From: UMGS1002 sp045586785
GTDB lineage: Bacteria > Bacillota > Clostridia > Oscillospirales > CAG-272
Reading direction: 5' to 3'
Assembly: GCA_045586785.1 (NCBI GenBank)
Contig: JAZNBA010000085.1
Location: forward strand, 27,134 to 91,133
DNA length: 64,000 nucleotides
Below are positions 18,027 to 26,156 of this stretch, piece after piece. The position numbers and the translations under genes were made by a program. The number at the start of each line of letters is the position of its first letter. Position 1 is the stretch's first letter. The notes under the pieces were generated by a model. It did not search any database. It was not told the origin of the DNA and saw only the letters and a list, made by a program, of their open reading frames with translations.

Positions 18027-18120
18027 AATTACCTCCGATATTCTTTTTTGATAATATATGGTCTATATGCTTGTCAAGTTGCTATTAAAATATAATATTA
18101 TATTTTAGCAAGTAGTTATA

Positions 18121-18149
18121 TTGACAATTTAGGGCAAAAGTGATAAAAT
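18121..18149 (+). promoter_or_regulatory. Promoter for the phosphofructokinase gene
   Basis: Consensus TTGACA at 18121-18126, 17 bases ending in TGA, and TAAAAT at 18144-18149. The start codon is 36 bases further on. This vegetative promoter shows that pfk is expressed separately from the sporulation genes around it. Confidence 0.75.
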
Positions 18150-18185
18150 AAAAAAAATAATGAAGAATAGAGGTAATCATATATT

Positions 18186-19427
18186 ATGAAACAGTTAATA
18201 GGTAACGCTGTTGTTGGACAGTCAGGAGGCCCGACTGCTGCTATTAATGCAACGTTGGCAGGCGTTATCCGAGGCGTTAAAGAAAATGTCCACAACGGAA
18301 GTATTCGCACTCTTTACGGTATGCGTAATGGTGTTGAGGGCTTGCTCGAAGAGAGATTGGTAGACCTTACTGAGTTCTTTGCAGATGATGCTAAAATAAC
18401 AACTCTTGAAAACACACCTGCAGCAGCACTCGGTTCTTGCAGAAAGAAACTTCCTGATCCGGAAAAAGACACAGAAGTTTTCGAAAAATTATTGTCTATT
18501 TTTAAAAAATACGATATACGTTACTTTTTCTATATAGGTGGTAACGATTCTATGGATACCGTTGCCAAACTGTCGGCATATACCAAGGGACACGATTATG
18601 AAATGTGCATTATGGGTATTCCAAAGACAATTGATAACGACCTTGTAGTTACCGATCATACACCCGGATATGGTTCAGCGGCAAAATATATAGCTGTAAC
18701 AATGCAGGAAATATTGCGGGATTGTGCCGTATATACTACCAAAGCGGTCACTATTGTTGAGATAATGGGTCGTGACGCAGGATGGCTCACAGCGGCATCG
18801 GCTATTGGACGCAATGTTAGCGGCTTTGGACCGGATCTTGTTTATCTGCCAGAGCGCAACTTTGATATGGATGAGTTTTTTGAGGATCTTAATGACATAT
18901 TAAATGATCATCCTAATGTGGTTGTCGCGGTATCCGAGGGCATTCATTTCGCGGATGGTACGTATGTTTGCGAGGGAACAAGCAGTGGTGCAGTAGACGT
19001 ATTTGGACACAAGGCTCTTTCCGGAACGGGCAAAGCATTGGAGTTGGCCGTTAAGGCTAAGCTTGGTTGTAAGGTTCGTTCTATAGAACTGAATCTTCCT
19101 CAACGTTGCGCGGCTCATCTTGCTTCCAAAACAGATATTGATGAATCTGTGTGTGTAGGAAGAGCGGCCGTTAAAGCGGCGTCTGAAGGTGTAACACGTC
19201 AAATGATGACTATTGAGAGGGTTTCTACTTCACCGTATGTTACACGAATTTCACATTCCGATGTTTCTGAAATTGCAAATAAGATAAAATGGGTAGATGA
19301 GAAATTTATCAATACTCGCGGCAATAATGTTACCGATGAATGCGTTGAGTACCTGTTGCCGTTGATTGAAGGAGAAACTAATCCCGAATATAAATACGGC
19401 ATCCCGCTCCACCTCACAATTCAGTAA
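18186..19427 (+). CDS. 6-phosphofructokinase, probably pyrophosphate-dependent
   Basis: A 413-residue phosphofructokinase. The nucleotide loop is GQSGGPTAAINAT and the second glycine-rich motif is GGNDSMDT where ATP enzymes have GGDGS. An aspartate or asparagine here and the lysine in PKTIDNDL (ATP enzymes have PGTIDND) are the marks of pyrophosphate-dependent enzymes. It phosphorylates fructose-6-phosphate reversibly in glycolysis, saving ATP, which is common in anaerobes. The length is above that of the short ATP type (about 320). A vegetative promoter precedes it and a terminator follows. Biochemical donor choice is inferred from motifs only. Confidence 0.9.
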   Translation: MKQLIGNAVVGQSGGPTAAINATLAGVIRGVKENVHNGSIRTLYGMRNGVEGLLEERLVDLTEFFADDAKITTLENTPAAALGSCRKKLPDPEKDTEVFEKLLSIFKKYDIRYFFYIGGNDSMDTVAKLSAYTKGHDYEMCIMGIPKTIDNDLVVTDHTPGYGSAAKYIAVTMQEILRDCAVYTTKAVTIVEIMGRDAGWLTAASAIGRNVSGFGPDLVYLPERNFDMDEFFEDLNDILNDHPNVVVAVSEGIHFADGTYVCEGTSSGAVDVFGHKALSGTGKALELAVKAKLGCKVRSIELNLPQRCAAHLASKTDIDESVCVGRAAVKAASEGVTRQMMTIERVSTSPYVTRISHSDVSEIANKIKWVDEKFINTRGNNVTDECVEYLLPLIEGETNPEYKYGIPLHLTIQ

Positions 19428-19436
19428 ATTATACAT

Positions 19437-19466
19437 AAAAGACGGCATTGTATTACGATGCCGTTT
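19437..19466 (+). terminator. Terminator after pfk
   Basis: A 7 to 8 bp stem (ACGGCAT and complement) flanked by AAAA on the left and TTTT on the right, ten bases after the pfk stop. It isolates pfk from the spore germination gene. Confidence 0.8.
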
Positions 19467-19543
19467 TCCATTTATTTTAGTGTATGTAACTGTTCTAACA
19501 AAGTTAAACTATATGTGATAAAACAGTAAAGGAACAACGTGTT

Positions 19544-20962
19544 ATGTTTAAATTGACAGATGATTACGAGCAAAATGTAGAATTTTTTGATGAGAAATTA
19601 AATGTTAAAAATAATTTTGATATTTTAAAAAAGAAACTTAAGATTGGCTCGGACGATGTTACATTATACTATATAGATGGCTTTGTTAAGGATACGGTAA
19701 TGCAAAAGCTGATGATGCACTTCCTGTCGATGGATGGGGTTGGTAGTGGAGAAGCGGCGGCACAACGTTTTGCAGATGAAAAGCTTCCGTATGTAGAGGT
19801 TGAAGCAACTCAAGATGTTGATACTATGGTCAAGATGGTTATGTCCGGCGCTTCTCTTATGCTTGCTGCAGGTTTTGGATCCTGGGCAATTATAATTGAT
19901 TCACGGTCATATCCTGCACGTGACACAGCAGAGCCCGGAGATGATAAGGTCATGCGAGGTGCTCGCGATGGATTTGTTGAAACGCTTATTTTTAATACAG
20001 CGCTTATTAGAAGGAGAATAAGGGACGCTTCGCTTGTAATGAACTATATGAGTATAGGTAAATCATCTCAAACAGATGTAGTTATCTGTTACTTGAGAGG
20101 TAAAGCGGATGAAGAATATGTACAACAACTTAAAGACAGACTTTCTTCAATAAGAACAGAATCATTGACAATGGGGCATGAATCGTTGGCTGAGTGTTTG
20201 ATCCCAAATAAATGGTATAACCCATTTCCAAAGATACGTACCACAGAGCGCCCGGATTCGGCGGTTGCACAATTATTGGAGGGAAGTGTATTGATCATAT
20301 GTGACAATACTCCCGAAGTAATGGTGTTACCAACTACAATTTTTGATTTTCTTCAGGAGACAAATGATTATTATTTTCCGCCATTAACTGGATCCTATTT
20401 GCGCATCGTCCGTTATACAGTATTTATATTGACGCTTTTGCTCATTCCTACGTGGTATCTTTTGATCAGCAATCCACAAATTTTGCCACCTTGGCTTGGT
20501 TTTGTTGTTCCAAGTGACACGGGTAAGTTGCCGATATTAGTACAATTGATACTTGTTGAATTTTTGATTGATGGATTACGTATGGCATCGATGAACACAC
20601 CGGATATGCTATCAAATTCGTTATCTATAGTTGGGGGACTTATCTTAGGTGATTTTGCGGTTGAAATAGGTTGGCTAATACCGGAAGTAATACTATATAT
20701 GGCGTTTGTTGCTATAGCTAATTTTACTCAGCGTAATTATGAGTTAGGGTATGCGTTTAAATTTATGCGTATACTTGTGCTTTTGTTGACTGCGATATTT
20801 AATGTGTGGGGATATATAGGCGGATTAATACTGGTTGCGATCTTGATCTGCACAAATAAAACCATAAATGGTAAGAGAAGATATCTGTATCCGCTTATAC
20901 CGTTTAATGCACGTGCATTTAAATCTATGATAGTGCGAGTGAAAAAACGAGATGTTTACTGA
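19544..20962 (+). CDS. Spore germination protein of the GerA/SpoVAF family
   Basis: A 472-residue member of the GerA A-subunit family (PF03323). The N-terminal half is soluble with the typical YYIDGFVKDTVM segment (about residues 43-54). The second half holds about five membrane segments from about residue 288, including LPILVQLILVEFLIDGLRMAS. The short N-terminus and the absence of gerB and gerC partner genes favour SpoVAF, a spore inner-membrane protein that works with the SpoVA channel, over a nutrient receptor subunit. It stands alone between two terminators. No clear promoter of the vegetative type precedes it, which fits forespore expression. Confidence 0.82.
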   Translation: MFKLTDDYEQNVEFFDEKLNVKNNFDILKKKLKIGSDDVTLYYIDGFVKDTVMQKLMMHFLSMDGVGSGEAAAQRFADEKLPYVEVEATQDVDTMVKMVMSGASLMLAAGFGSWAIIIDSRSYPARDTAEPGDDKVMRGARDGFVETLIFNTALIRRRIRDASLVMNYMSIGKSSQTDVVICYLRGKADEEYVQQLKDRLSSIRTESLTMGHESLAECLIPNKWYNPFPKIRTTERPDSAVAQLLEGSVLIICDNTPEVMVLPTTIFDFLQETNDYYFPPLTGSYLRIVRYTVFILTLLLIPTWYLLISNPQILPPWLGFVVPSDTGKLPILVQLILVEFLIDGLRMASMNTPDMLSNSLSIVGGLILGDFAVEIGWLIPEVILYMAFVAIANFTQRNYELGYAFKFMRILVLLLTAIFNVWGYIGGLILVAILICTNKTINGKRRYLYPLIPFNARAFKSMIVRVKKRDVY

Positions 20963-20982
20963 AATATCATTTGTTTTGGATT

Positions 20983-21022
20983 ATATAATAAAACGCCACC
21001 ATGCGGTGGCGTTTTATTATAT
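20983..21022. terminator. Long perfect bidirectional terminator
   Basis: An 18-bp perfect stem (arms 20983-21000 and 21005-21022) with a four-base ATGC loop. A/T tails on both sides let it end both the spoVAF-like gene and the convergent uracil-DNA glycosylase gene. Confidence 0.92.
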
Positions 21023-21026
21023 GTAA

Positions 21027-21593
21027 TTATTGCTCTGTGTTTTGCAGTTCGTCTAATTTTTGCTTGATTTCTTTCATGTCTCTGAGCATTTCTTCATTTT
21101 TTCGGGGATCTCTTAGCAATGCTGCAGGGTGATATACGGCGGTCATAAGAAATTTACCTTTTTCAACCCAAGTACCGTGCTCGCGCGTTATTTTATAATC
21201 GGGTTTTATTAAGCGCATTGCGGCTATTCTGCCTAAACATACAATTATTTGTGGCTGTATGATACGTACCTGATCGCGCAAATAGTTGATACAAGCGTCT
21301 TCCTCTTGTGGTAGCGGATCGCGATTTTTAGGAGGGCGACACTTTAAAATATTTGCAATATAAACATCGGAACGCTCAATGTCTACCGCAAAGAGAAATT
21401 TGTCAAGCAACTGACCGGCGCGCCCCACAAAAGGCGTTCCACTGAGATCCTCTTGCTCTCCGGGTGCTTCTCCAACAAACATAAGTCGGGCGGTTGGGTT
21501 ACCCGTTCCGAAAACGCAATTTGTACGTGTTTCATGAAGAGGGCAGTTGGTACAATCTTTACATACATTATACAATTGATCTAGTTTATTCAT
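21027..21593 (-). CDS. Type-4 uracil-DNA glycosylase (iron-sulphur)
   Basis: It removes uracil arising from cytosine deamination, starting base excision repair. The 188-residue protein has the family 4 active-site motif GEAPGEQED and a later HPAALLR segment. Cysteines 14 and 17 are followed by a pair 16 residues apart (NILKC and EEDAC, about 85 and 101). This is the same spacing as in the thermophilic 4Fe-4S enzymes. A promoter of the standard form lies at 21627-21655. It ends at the shared long terminator. Confidence 0.93.
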   Translation of the reverse strand: MNKLDQLYNVCKDCTNCPLHETRTNCVFGTGNPTARLMFVGEAPGEQEDLSGTPFVGRAGQLLDKFLFAVDIERSDVYIANILKCRPPKNRDPLPQEEDACINYLRDQVRIIQPQIIVCLGRIAAMRLIKPDYKITREHGTWVEKGKFLMTAVYHPAALLRDPRKNEEMLRDMKEIKQKLDELQNTEQ

Positions 21594-21626
21594 TTTTTTT
21601 AATAGCCTCTCTTTTGACTTTACCTA

Positions 21627-21655
21627 ATTATATCAAAAAACTAATGTAATATCAA
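21627..21655 (-). promoter_or_regulatory. Promoter for the uracil-DNA glycosylase
   Basis: On the minus strand: TTGATA, 17 bases ending in TGA, TATAAT. The site lies only 6 bases from the end of mecA, so mecA transcripts could run into it. Confidence 0.7.
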
Positions 21656-21661
21656 TAGGTT

Positions 21662-22237
21662 TTAAAAAACTGATAATTTTTCAATCGCACAAGTTTCACA
21701 AATGACTTTTCCGTGTTCATTTATGTAAGGCATGGTGCTTTCAAACGATAAACTATATCCGAATTCATTTATCATATTGTTTAAATGTGATATATCCAAT
21801 CCATCTTCCGGAGTTAATAAAAGGTAGCATGTTCCCATTTCATCTATCCAAGTTTTGCTATCCAAATGGTATGCATACGATCCTATAAGGCGACATGCCA
21901 ATATCATATCGTGTAAAGTCTTAAAAGAAAATATCATCGGGTCGTATTTAGATTGTTTTGTTTGCAAGGCATGACATTTTGAAGTGCATAAGGAAGCTAT
22001 TTTGGTTACATACATTTCGCACCCTCCTTCTTTAGATGGATAGAGCTGTATAAAAACTTTGTCGCTTGCAGCATCAAATCCGGTTTTATGCTTGGCTTCA
22101 TCGAGTATGTCCCAAAATGCTCGTCTGGTTTCGGTATTATTATAGTTTGCGCAGTTGCAATCAAGACGGTAGTGTTCCATGTCTGAATTGTTTAGTATTA
22201 TCTTGAGCTTGGTGTCGTTTATTAGAATAAGTTCCAT
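21662..22237 (-). CDS. MecA-like adaptor protein
   Basis: A 191-residue homologue of MecA, the adaptor that hands substrates to ClpC for degradation. The N-terminal strand pattern (MELILINDTKLKIILNNSD) and the FWDILDEA helix match the substrate-binding half. The region from about residue 95 onward matches the ClpC-binding C-terminal domain. It is unusually rich in cysteine (nine residues), with pairs at 27/29, 84/88 and a CETC at 180-183. I chose ATG 22237, behind GGGAGAT; the frame could extend to 22291 but without a ribosome-binding site. A weaker promoter lies at 22271-22299. Confidence 0.82.
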   Translation of the reverse strand: MELILINDTKLKIILNNSDMEHYRLDCNCANYNNTETRRAFWDILDEAKHKTGFDAASDKVFIQLYPSKEGGCEMYVTKIASLCTSKCHALQTKQSKYDPMIFSFKTLHDMILACRLIGSYAYHLDSKTWIDEMGTCYLLLTPEDGLDISHLNNMINEFGYSLSFESTMPYINEHGKVICETCAIEKLSVF

Positions 22238-22270
22238 TTCCAATCTCCCTTGAAAGTTATCTATAATGTA

Positions 22271-22299
22271 ATTATAATCTATATGTATCAAAAATGTAA
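22271..22299 (-). promoter_or_regulatory. Possible promoter for mecA
   Basis: On the minus strand: TTACAT, 17 bases, TATAAT. The -10 box is perfect and the -35 box is weak, and there is no TGn extension. Confidence 0.45.
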
Positions 22300-22332
22300 C
22301 CCCTAAAATAATGGAAATACGTTGATATTACA

Positions 22333-22361
22333 TTGACGAATTAAAAAAAATATGGTAATAT
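22333..22361 (+). promoter_or_regulatory. Promoter for the DinG/Rad3-type helicase
   Basis: TTGACG at 22333-22338, 17 bases ending in TGG, TAATAT at 22356-22361. The start codon is 28 bases downstream behind AAAGGAGA. Confidence 0.68.
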
Positions 22362-22389
22362 TAATTTATCACTCAGCGAAAGGAGACCG

Positions 22390-24747
22390 ATGGTGAGATA
22401 CAACCGATTGACGCACGAAGTGGAGATTACTGTCGGTGATCTTTGCACTTTGAACACAGATGCCAATTTTGCCGATATGACGAGTATGCTCGGGTATACT
22501 GAGCAGTGTTCTGTCGAATCTGAGACGATATGTTTTAAATATAAACACGATGGAATTGTTTTTTCGCTGAGAGGTGAACTATTAAAGCGTGGGGATGTAT
22601 TGTTTGAAACAACCGCACGGTCGTCTGATGGTAATATATTGCCGGTAAAACAGCATACTTGCATTATGGCATTTGTATATTGCAGTATGCAAAATTATAA
22701 AGATGTGTCGGTTGAAAGTGTTGTTTTGGGCGACGATGGAGTATTGTCCGATGTGTTTTTAAGAAATAAAACATATGCATCGTTGGAGAAATTATTTATA
22801 CGCAAGCTATCACGTTTGATACCTCTCGCAAAGATGCTGCAAGAACGCGGAGAAACAATATTACCTTATAGTTCAGACGTGAAATTTCCTTATCCTGCTC
22901 TGCGAAAAGGTCAGCGCTTGATGATGACAGAGTGCTATGATGCAATGTCAAGAGAAAAAAGATTATTTGTGCAAGCGCCTACAGGCATCGGCAAAACTAT
23001 TTCGGTGCTGTATCCGGCTGTTAAATTTCTTGGTAGCGGTAAGTGTGATAAAATATTTTATCTTACCGCTAAAGGTAGTACACAAGCAGAGGCGTATCGG
23101 GCTGCCGGAGCTTTATTTTCAACCGGTGCACATCTAAGAACTATTGTGATATCTGCTAAAGAGCAGATTTGTTGTTGTCCCGAATGTATGACGAGTGGGA
23201 TTTGCGATGCCATCACTTGCAAGTTCGCCAAATACTCAGAGGAGGAGATGGGTGAGGCGATTAATGATTTATTAGCATTGCAAAATGGGTATGAAAAGAA
23301 TGTCGTTATTAAAATGGCAATAAAACATAAGGTATGTCCATATGAATTGTCTCTTTGTTTAGCTGAGTTTTGCGAGATAATTATTGCTGATTATAACTAT
23401 ATTTTTGATCCTTCGGTTTATTTCAGGCGTTTTTTTGCGGACAGGGACCGTACTGATCAATACGTATTTTTAGTGGACGAAGCGCACAATTTGGCAGATA
23501 GAGCAAGAGAAATGTATTCTGCGGAGTTGTCGACACATTTGTTTAAAAAATTACATGACGAGATTGCGCATGCTTTACCGCAACTTGCAGAACAATTAGA
23601 TAATGTGTTGGCTCAAATGGAAAAAATGAGATGTTTGTGCGCTGATAGTTTGACAAAAGATGAATGGGGCATAGAAAGAGGATTTTATCTCAGTCAAGAG
23701 CGTTACGATAATTTGGACGAATGCCTGGAGACATTATATCGGTCTCTTGTATTAAACATGAGAAAGGGAAGAACGACGCCTTTTTATCGGGGAATGGCTA
23801 CATTGTATCATGATATAAGTAAATACATAACAATATCTAATTTATACATCGACGGTTCTGTGTTTTATTGTGATGTTGAGGGAGATAGTATTCGAATAAA
23901 ATCTATCTGCATAGACCCGTCTAAAATGTTGGATGAAAGAATGAGCTGGGCTAAATCATCTATACTGTTTTCCGCAACACTGACGCCTCAAGATTATTTT
24001 ATTGATATATTGGGCGGTGGTCCAAAGGCTGTGGGACTTGCTTTAAAGTCTCCGTTTGATGATGATAATTTGTTTTTAGCCGCAGTTGATGATGTTAGTA
24101 CAAGGTATGAGGATCGTCCCAAAAGCGTAGGTCGCATAGTGTCGTATATTGCAGCAACTGTTAGCTGCAAAAAAGGAAATTATATGGTCTATTTTCCGTC
24201 TTATGAGTATATGGATAATGTGGCATCACTTTTTGAGAAAAAATATCCTAATGTTCGAATTATGTTGCAAACACGTCACATGACAAGAGAAGATAAGCAA
24301 GCATACATCGATGAATTTCGCGCAAATGATGGTTTGATGCGAGTGGGATTTTGTGTACTCAGAGGCAGCTTTTCGGAAGGAATAGATCTGCCGGGTAACA
24401 GCTTGATAGGCGTAGTAATAATAGGAGTCGGCATCCCCGGCATTTCAAGCGAAAGAAATATTATGCGTGATCATTTTGACGTTGTTGGTGAGCGAGGGTA
24501 TGATTATGCATACACCTATCCGGGAATGAACAATGTTTTGCAAGCTGCAGGTCGAGTTATACGGAGTGAGTCGGATTGTGGTGTGGTGGTGCTGTTGGAC
24601 GATAGATATGCCACAGAAAAATATAACGAGATGTATCCTGAACATTGGTCAAAAATGAAACATTTTTGTCAGCCCGTTTCACTAAATGATGAAATAAAGC
24701 GATTTTGGCGCGATAAAAGTTCAAAAAATGCAAAAAACAATAATTAA
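22390..24747 (+). CDS. DinG/Rad3-type ATP-dependent DNA helicase
   Basis: A 785-residue superfamily 2 helicase of the XPD/DinG type, unwinding DNA 5' to 3' in repair. Motif I is QAPTGIGKT (about residue 195) and motif II is VDEAHN (about 362). The QAAGRVIR motif VI lies near 718. Between I and II is a cysteine cluster (about 261-276, CCCPECMTSGIC and ITC) that should hold a 4Fe-4S centre. The first 170 residues form an extra domain where clostridial relatives have a PD-(D/E)XK nuclease-like fold. Here the ExK triad is not visible (ETT instead), so the nuclease may be inactive. It has its own promoter. Confidence 0.88.
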   Translation: MVRYNRLTHEVEITVGDLCTLNTDANFADMTSMLGYTEQCSVESETICFKYKHDGIVFSLRGELLKRGDVLFETTARSSDGNILPVKQHTCIMAFVYCSMQNYKDVSVESVVLGDDGVLSDVFLRNKTYASLEKLFIRKLSRLIPLAKMLQERGETILPYSSDVKFPYPALRKGQRLMMTECYDAMSREKRLFVQAPTGIGKTISVLYPAVKFLGSGKCDKIFYLTAKGSTQAEAYRAAGALFSTGAHLRTIVISAKEQICCCPECMTSGICDAITCKFAKYSEEEMGEAINDLLALQNGYEKNVVIKMAIKHKVCPYELSLCLAEFCEIIIADYNYIFDPSVYFRRFFADRDRTDQYVFLVDEAHNLADRAREMYSAELSTHLFKKLHDEIAHALPQLAEQLDNVLAQMEKMRCLCADSLTKDEWGIERGFYLSQERYDNLDECLETLYRSLVLNMRKGRTTPFYRGMATLYHDISKYITISNLYIDGSVFYCDVEGDSIRIKSICIDPSKMLDERMSWAKSSILFSATLTPQDYFIDILGGGPKAVGLALKSPFDDDNLFLAAVDDVSTRYEDRPKSVGRIVSYIAATVSCKKGNYMVYFPSYEYMDNVASLFEKKYPNVRIMLQTRHMTREDKQAYIDEFRANDGLMRVGFCVLRGSFSEGIDLPGNSLIGVVIIGVGIPGISSERNIMRDHFDVVGERGYDYAYTYPGMNNVLQAAGRVIRSESDCGVVVLLDDRYATEKYNEMYPEHWSKMKHFCQPVSLNDEIKRFWRDKSSKNAKNNN

Positions 24748-24762
24748 AATTGCAAAAAGGTG

Positions 24763-24791
24763 TTGCTTTTTAGAAAAAAATATGATATAAT
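24763..24791 (+). promoter_or_regulatory. Promoter for the aminotransferase-radical SAM pair
   Basis: TTGCTT at 24763-24768, 17 bases ending in TGA, TATAAT at 24786-24791. The expected start point, about base 24798, falls inside the left arm of the hairpin at 24794-24823. Confidence 0.7.
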
Positions 24792-24793
24792 AC

Positions 24794-24823
24794 AATTCGG
24801 CGGTGTCATTTTGCCGCCGAATT
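24794..24823 (+). terminator. Hairpin after the helicase, overlapping the next promoter
   Basis: A 10-bp perfect stem (AATTCGGCGG and complement) with a 10-base loop, followed by TCATTTT. It is a plausible terminator for the helicase gene although the T-run is broken. A transcript from the overlapping promoter would begin in the left arm and so would not fold the whole stem. Confidence 0.6.
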
Positions 24824-24860
24824 TCATTTTATATATATAGGTACTATGCGGAGGTGCACC

Positions 24861-26156
24861 TTGGAATATAAACTTATGAGTCCTACTGAGATTTCCATTG
24901 AGCGCGATGGTTTAGTTCGTCGCTACAGGGAATATCAAAAAATGAAGTTGAATCTTGATCTGTCTCGCGGCAAGCCCGGTCAAAAACAGCTTGATATGCT
25001 GACGGGAATGTTAGATTGCATTTCCGAGGCATCAGACTGCCGTTCCGAGACGGGATTTGATTATAGAAATTATGGTTTGCTTGACGGTGTTCCGGAAGCT
25101 AAGAAGATATTTTCTGACTTGCTTGGCATAGATAAGGACATGATAATGGTTTGCGGTAATTCATCACTTAACCTCATGTATGATGCTATGGCGCGTGCAA
25201 TGTTGTACGGTGTTGCCGGCGGAAACGGTCCTTGGATAAAAAATGCCAAAAATAAATTTTTGTGTCCTGTGCCCGGATATGACAGACATTTTGCGATTTG
25301 CGAATCGTTGGGCATAGAAATGATAAATGTTGCCATGACTCCCACAGGCCCCGATATGGATGAAGTTGAACGTTTGGTTTCAGGTGATGCTGATATAAGA
25401 GGTATATGGTGTTGCCCCAAATATTCTAATCCCGATGGCTATACATATTCTGATGAAACAGTTGAACGCTTTGCTAAATTGAAGCCTGCATCACCTGATT
25501 TCAGAATTTTTTGGGATAACGCATATGCGGTTCATGACCTGTATGACAATGATAGGGATGAACTCGCTGATATTTTTGAGGCTTGCCGACGTCACGGTAG
25601 TGAAAATTCTGTCTTCTACTTTGCATCTACTTCTAAAATATCATTCCCGGGTTCGGGGGTAGCAATTTTGGCGGCCTCTGTTGAAAACCTGAACCAGATC
25701 AAAAAGATCATGGGTGTTCAGACTATAGGTTTTGATAAGATCAACCAAATAAGACATGTGCGTTATTTTAGAAATGCAGATAATATACGAGAGCATATGA
25801 AAGTATTGGCGTCTATTATTAGACCCAAGTTTGATATTGTCAATAAAGTCCTTGTGGATGAGATAGGTGATACAGGCGCCGCTCATTGGAACAGCCCTAA
25901 GGGCGGATATTTTATAAGCTTGTATACGATGGATGGCTGTGCGCGTCGCGCGTTTGAACTTGCTTCTCAAGTGGGCGTTAAAATGACCCCTGCCGGTTCG
26001 GCATATCCTTACGGCAAAGATGCACACGATAGTCATATAAGAATTGCTCCAACGTATCCTTCTGATGAAGAACTGATAATTGCAATGCACGTTTTCAGCG
26101 TCTGTGTAAAATTGGCTGCTGTTGAAAAGTGCACGGGAATTACATCACAAATATGA
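24861..26156 (+). CDS. PLP-dependent aminotransferase (Asp_aminotransf family, PF12897)
   Basis: A fold-type I aminotransferase of the large aspartate/alanine-type subfamily, with 431 residues from my chosen start. The N-terminal LSRGKPGQKQLDM is diagnostic of the subfamily. The cofactor lysine is K259 in STSKISFPGSG, and the DNAYAVHDL and HIRIAPTYPSDEEL segments supply other cofactor contacts. I chose TTG 24861 because GGAGGT lies at 24850-24855, five bases before it. An ATG at 24846 would put that site inside the gene, and ATG 24876 is too far. It overlaps the radical SAM gene by four bases (ATGA). Confidence 0.88.
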   Translation: MEYKLMSPTEISIERDGLVRRYREYQKMKLNLDLSRGKPGQKQLDMLTGMLDCISEASDCRSETGFDYRNYGLLDGVPEAKKIFSDLLGIDKDMIMVCGNSSLNLMYDAMARAMLYGVAGGNGPWIKNAKNKFLCPVPGYDRHFAICESLGIEMINVAMTPTGPDMDEVERLVSGDADIRGIWCCPKYSNPDGYTYSDETVERFAKLKPASPDFRIFWDNAYAVHDLYDNDRDELADIFEACRRHGSENSVFYFASTSKISFPGSGVAILAASVENLNQIKKIMGVQTIGFDKINQIRHVRYFRNADNIREHMKVLASIIRPKFDIVNKVLVDEIGDTGAAHWNSPKGGYFISLYTMDGCARRAFELASQVGVKMTPAGSAYPYGKDAHDSHIRIAPTYPSDEELIIAMHVFSVCVKLAAVEKCTGITSQI

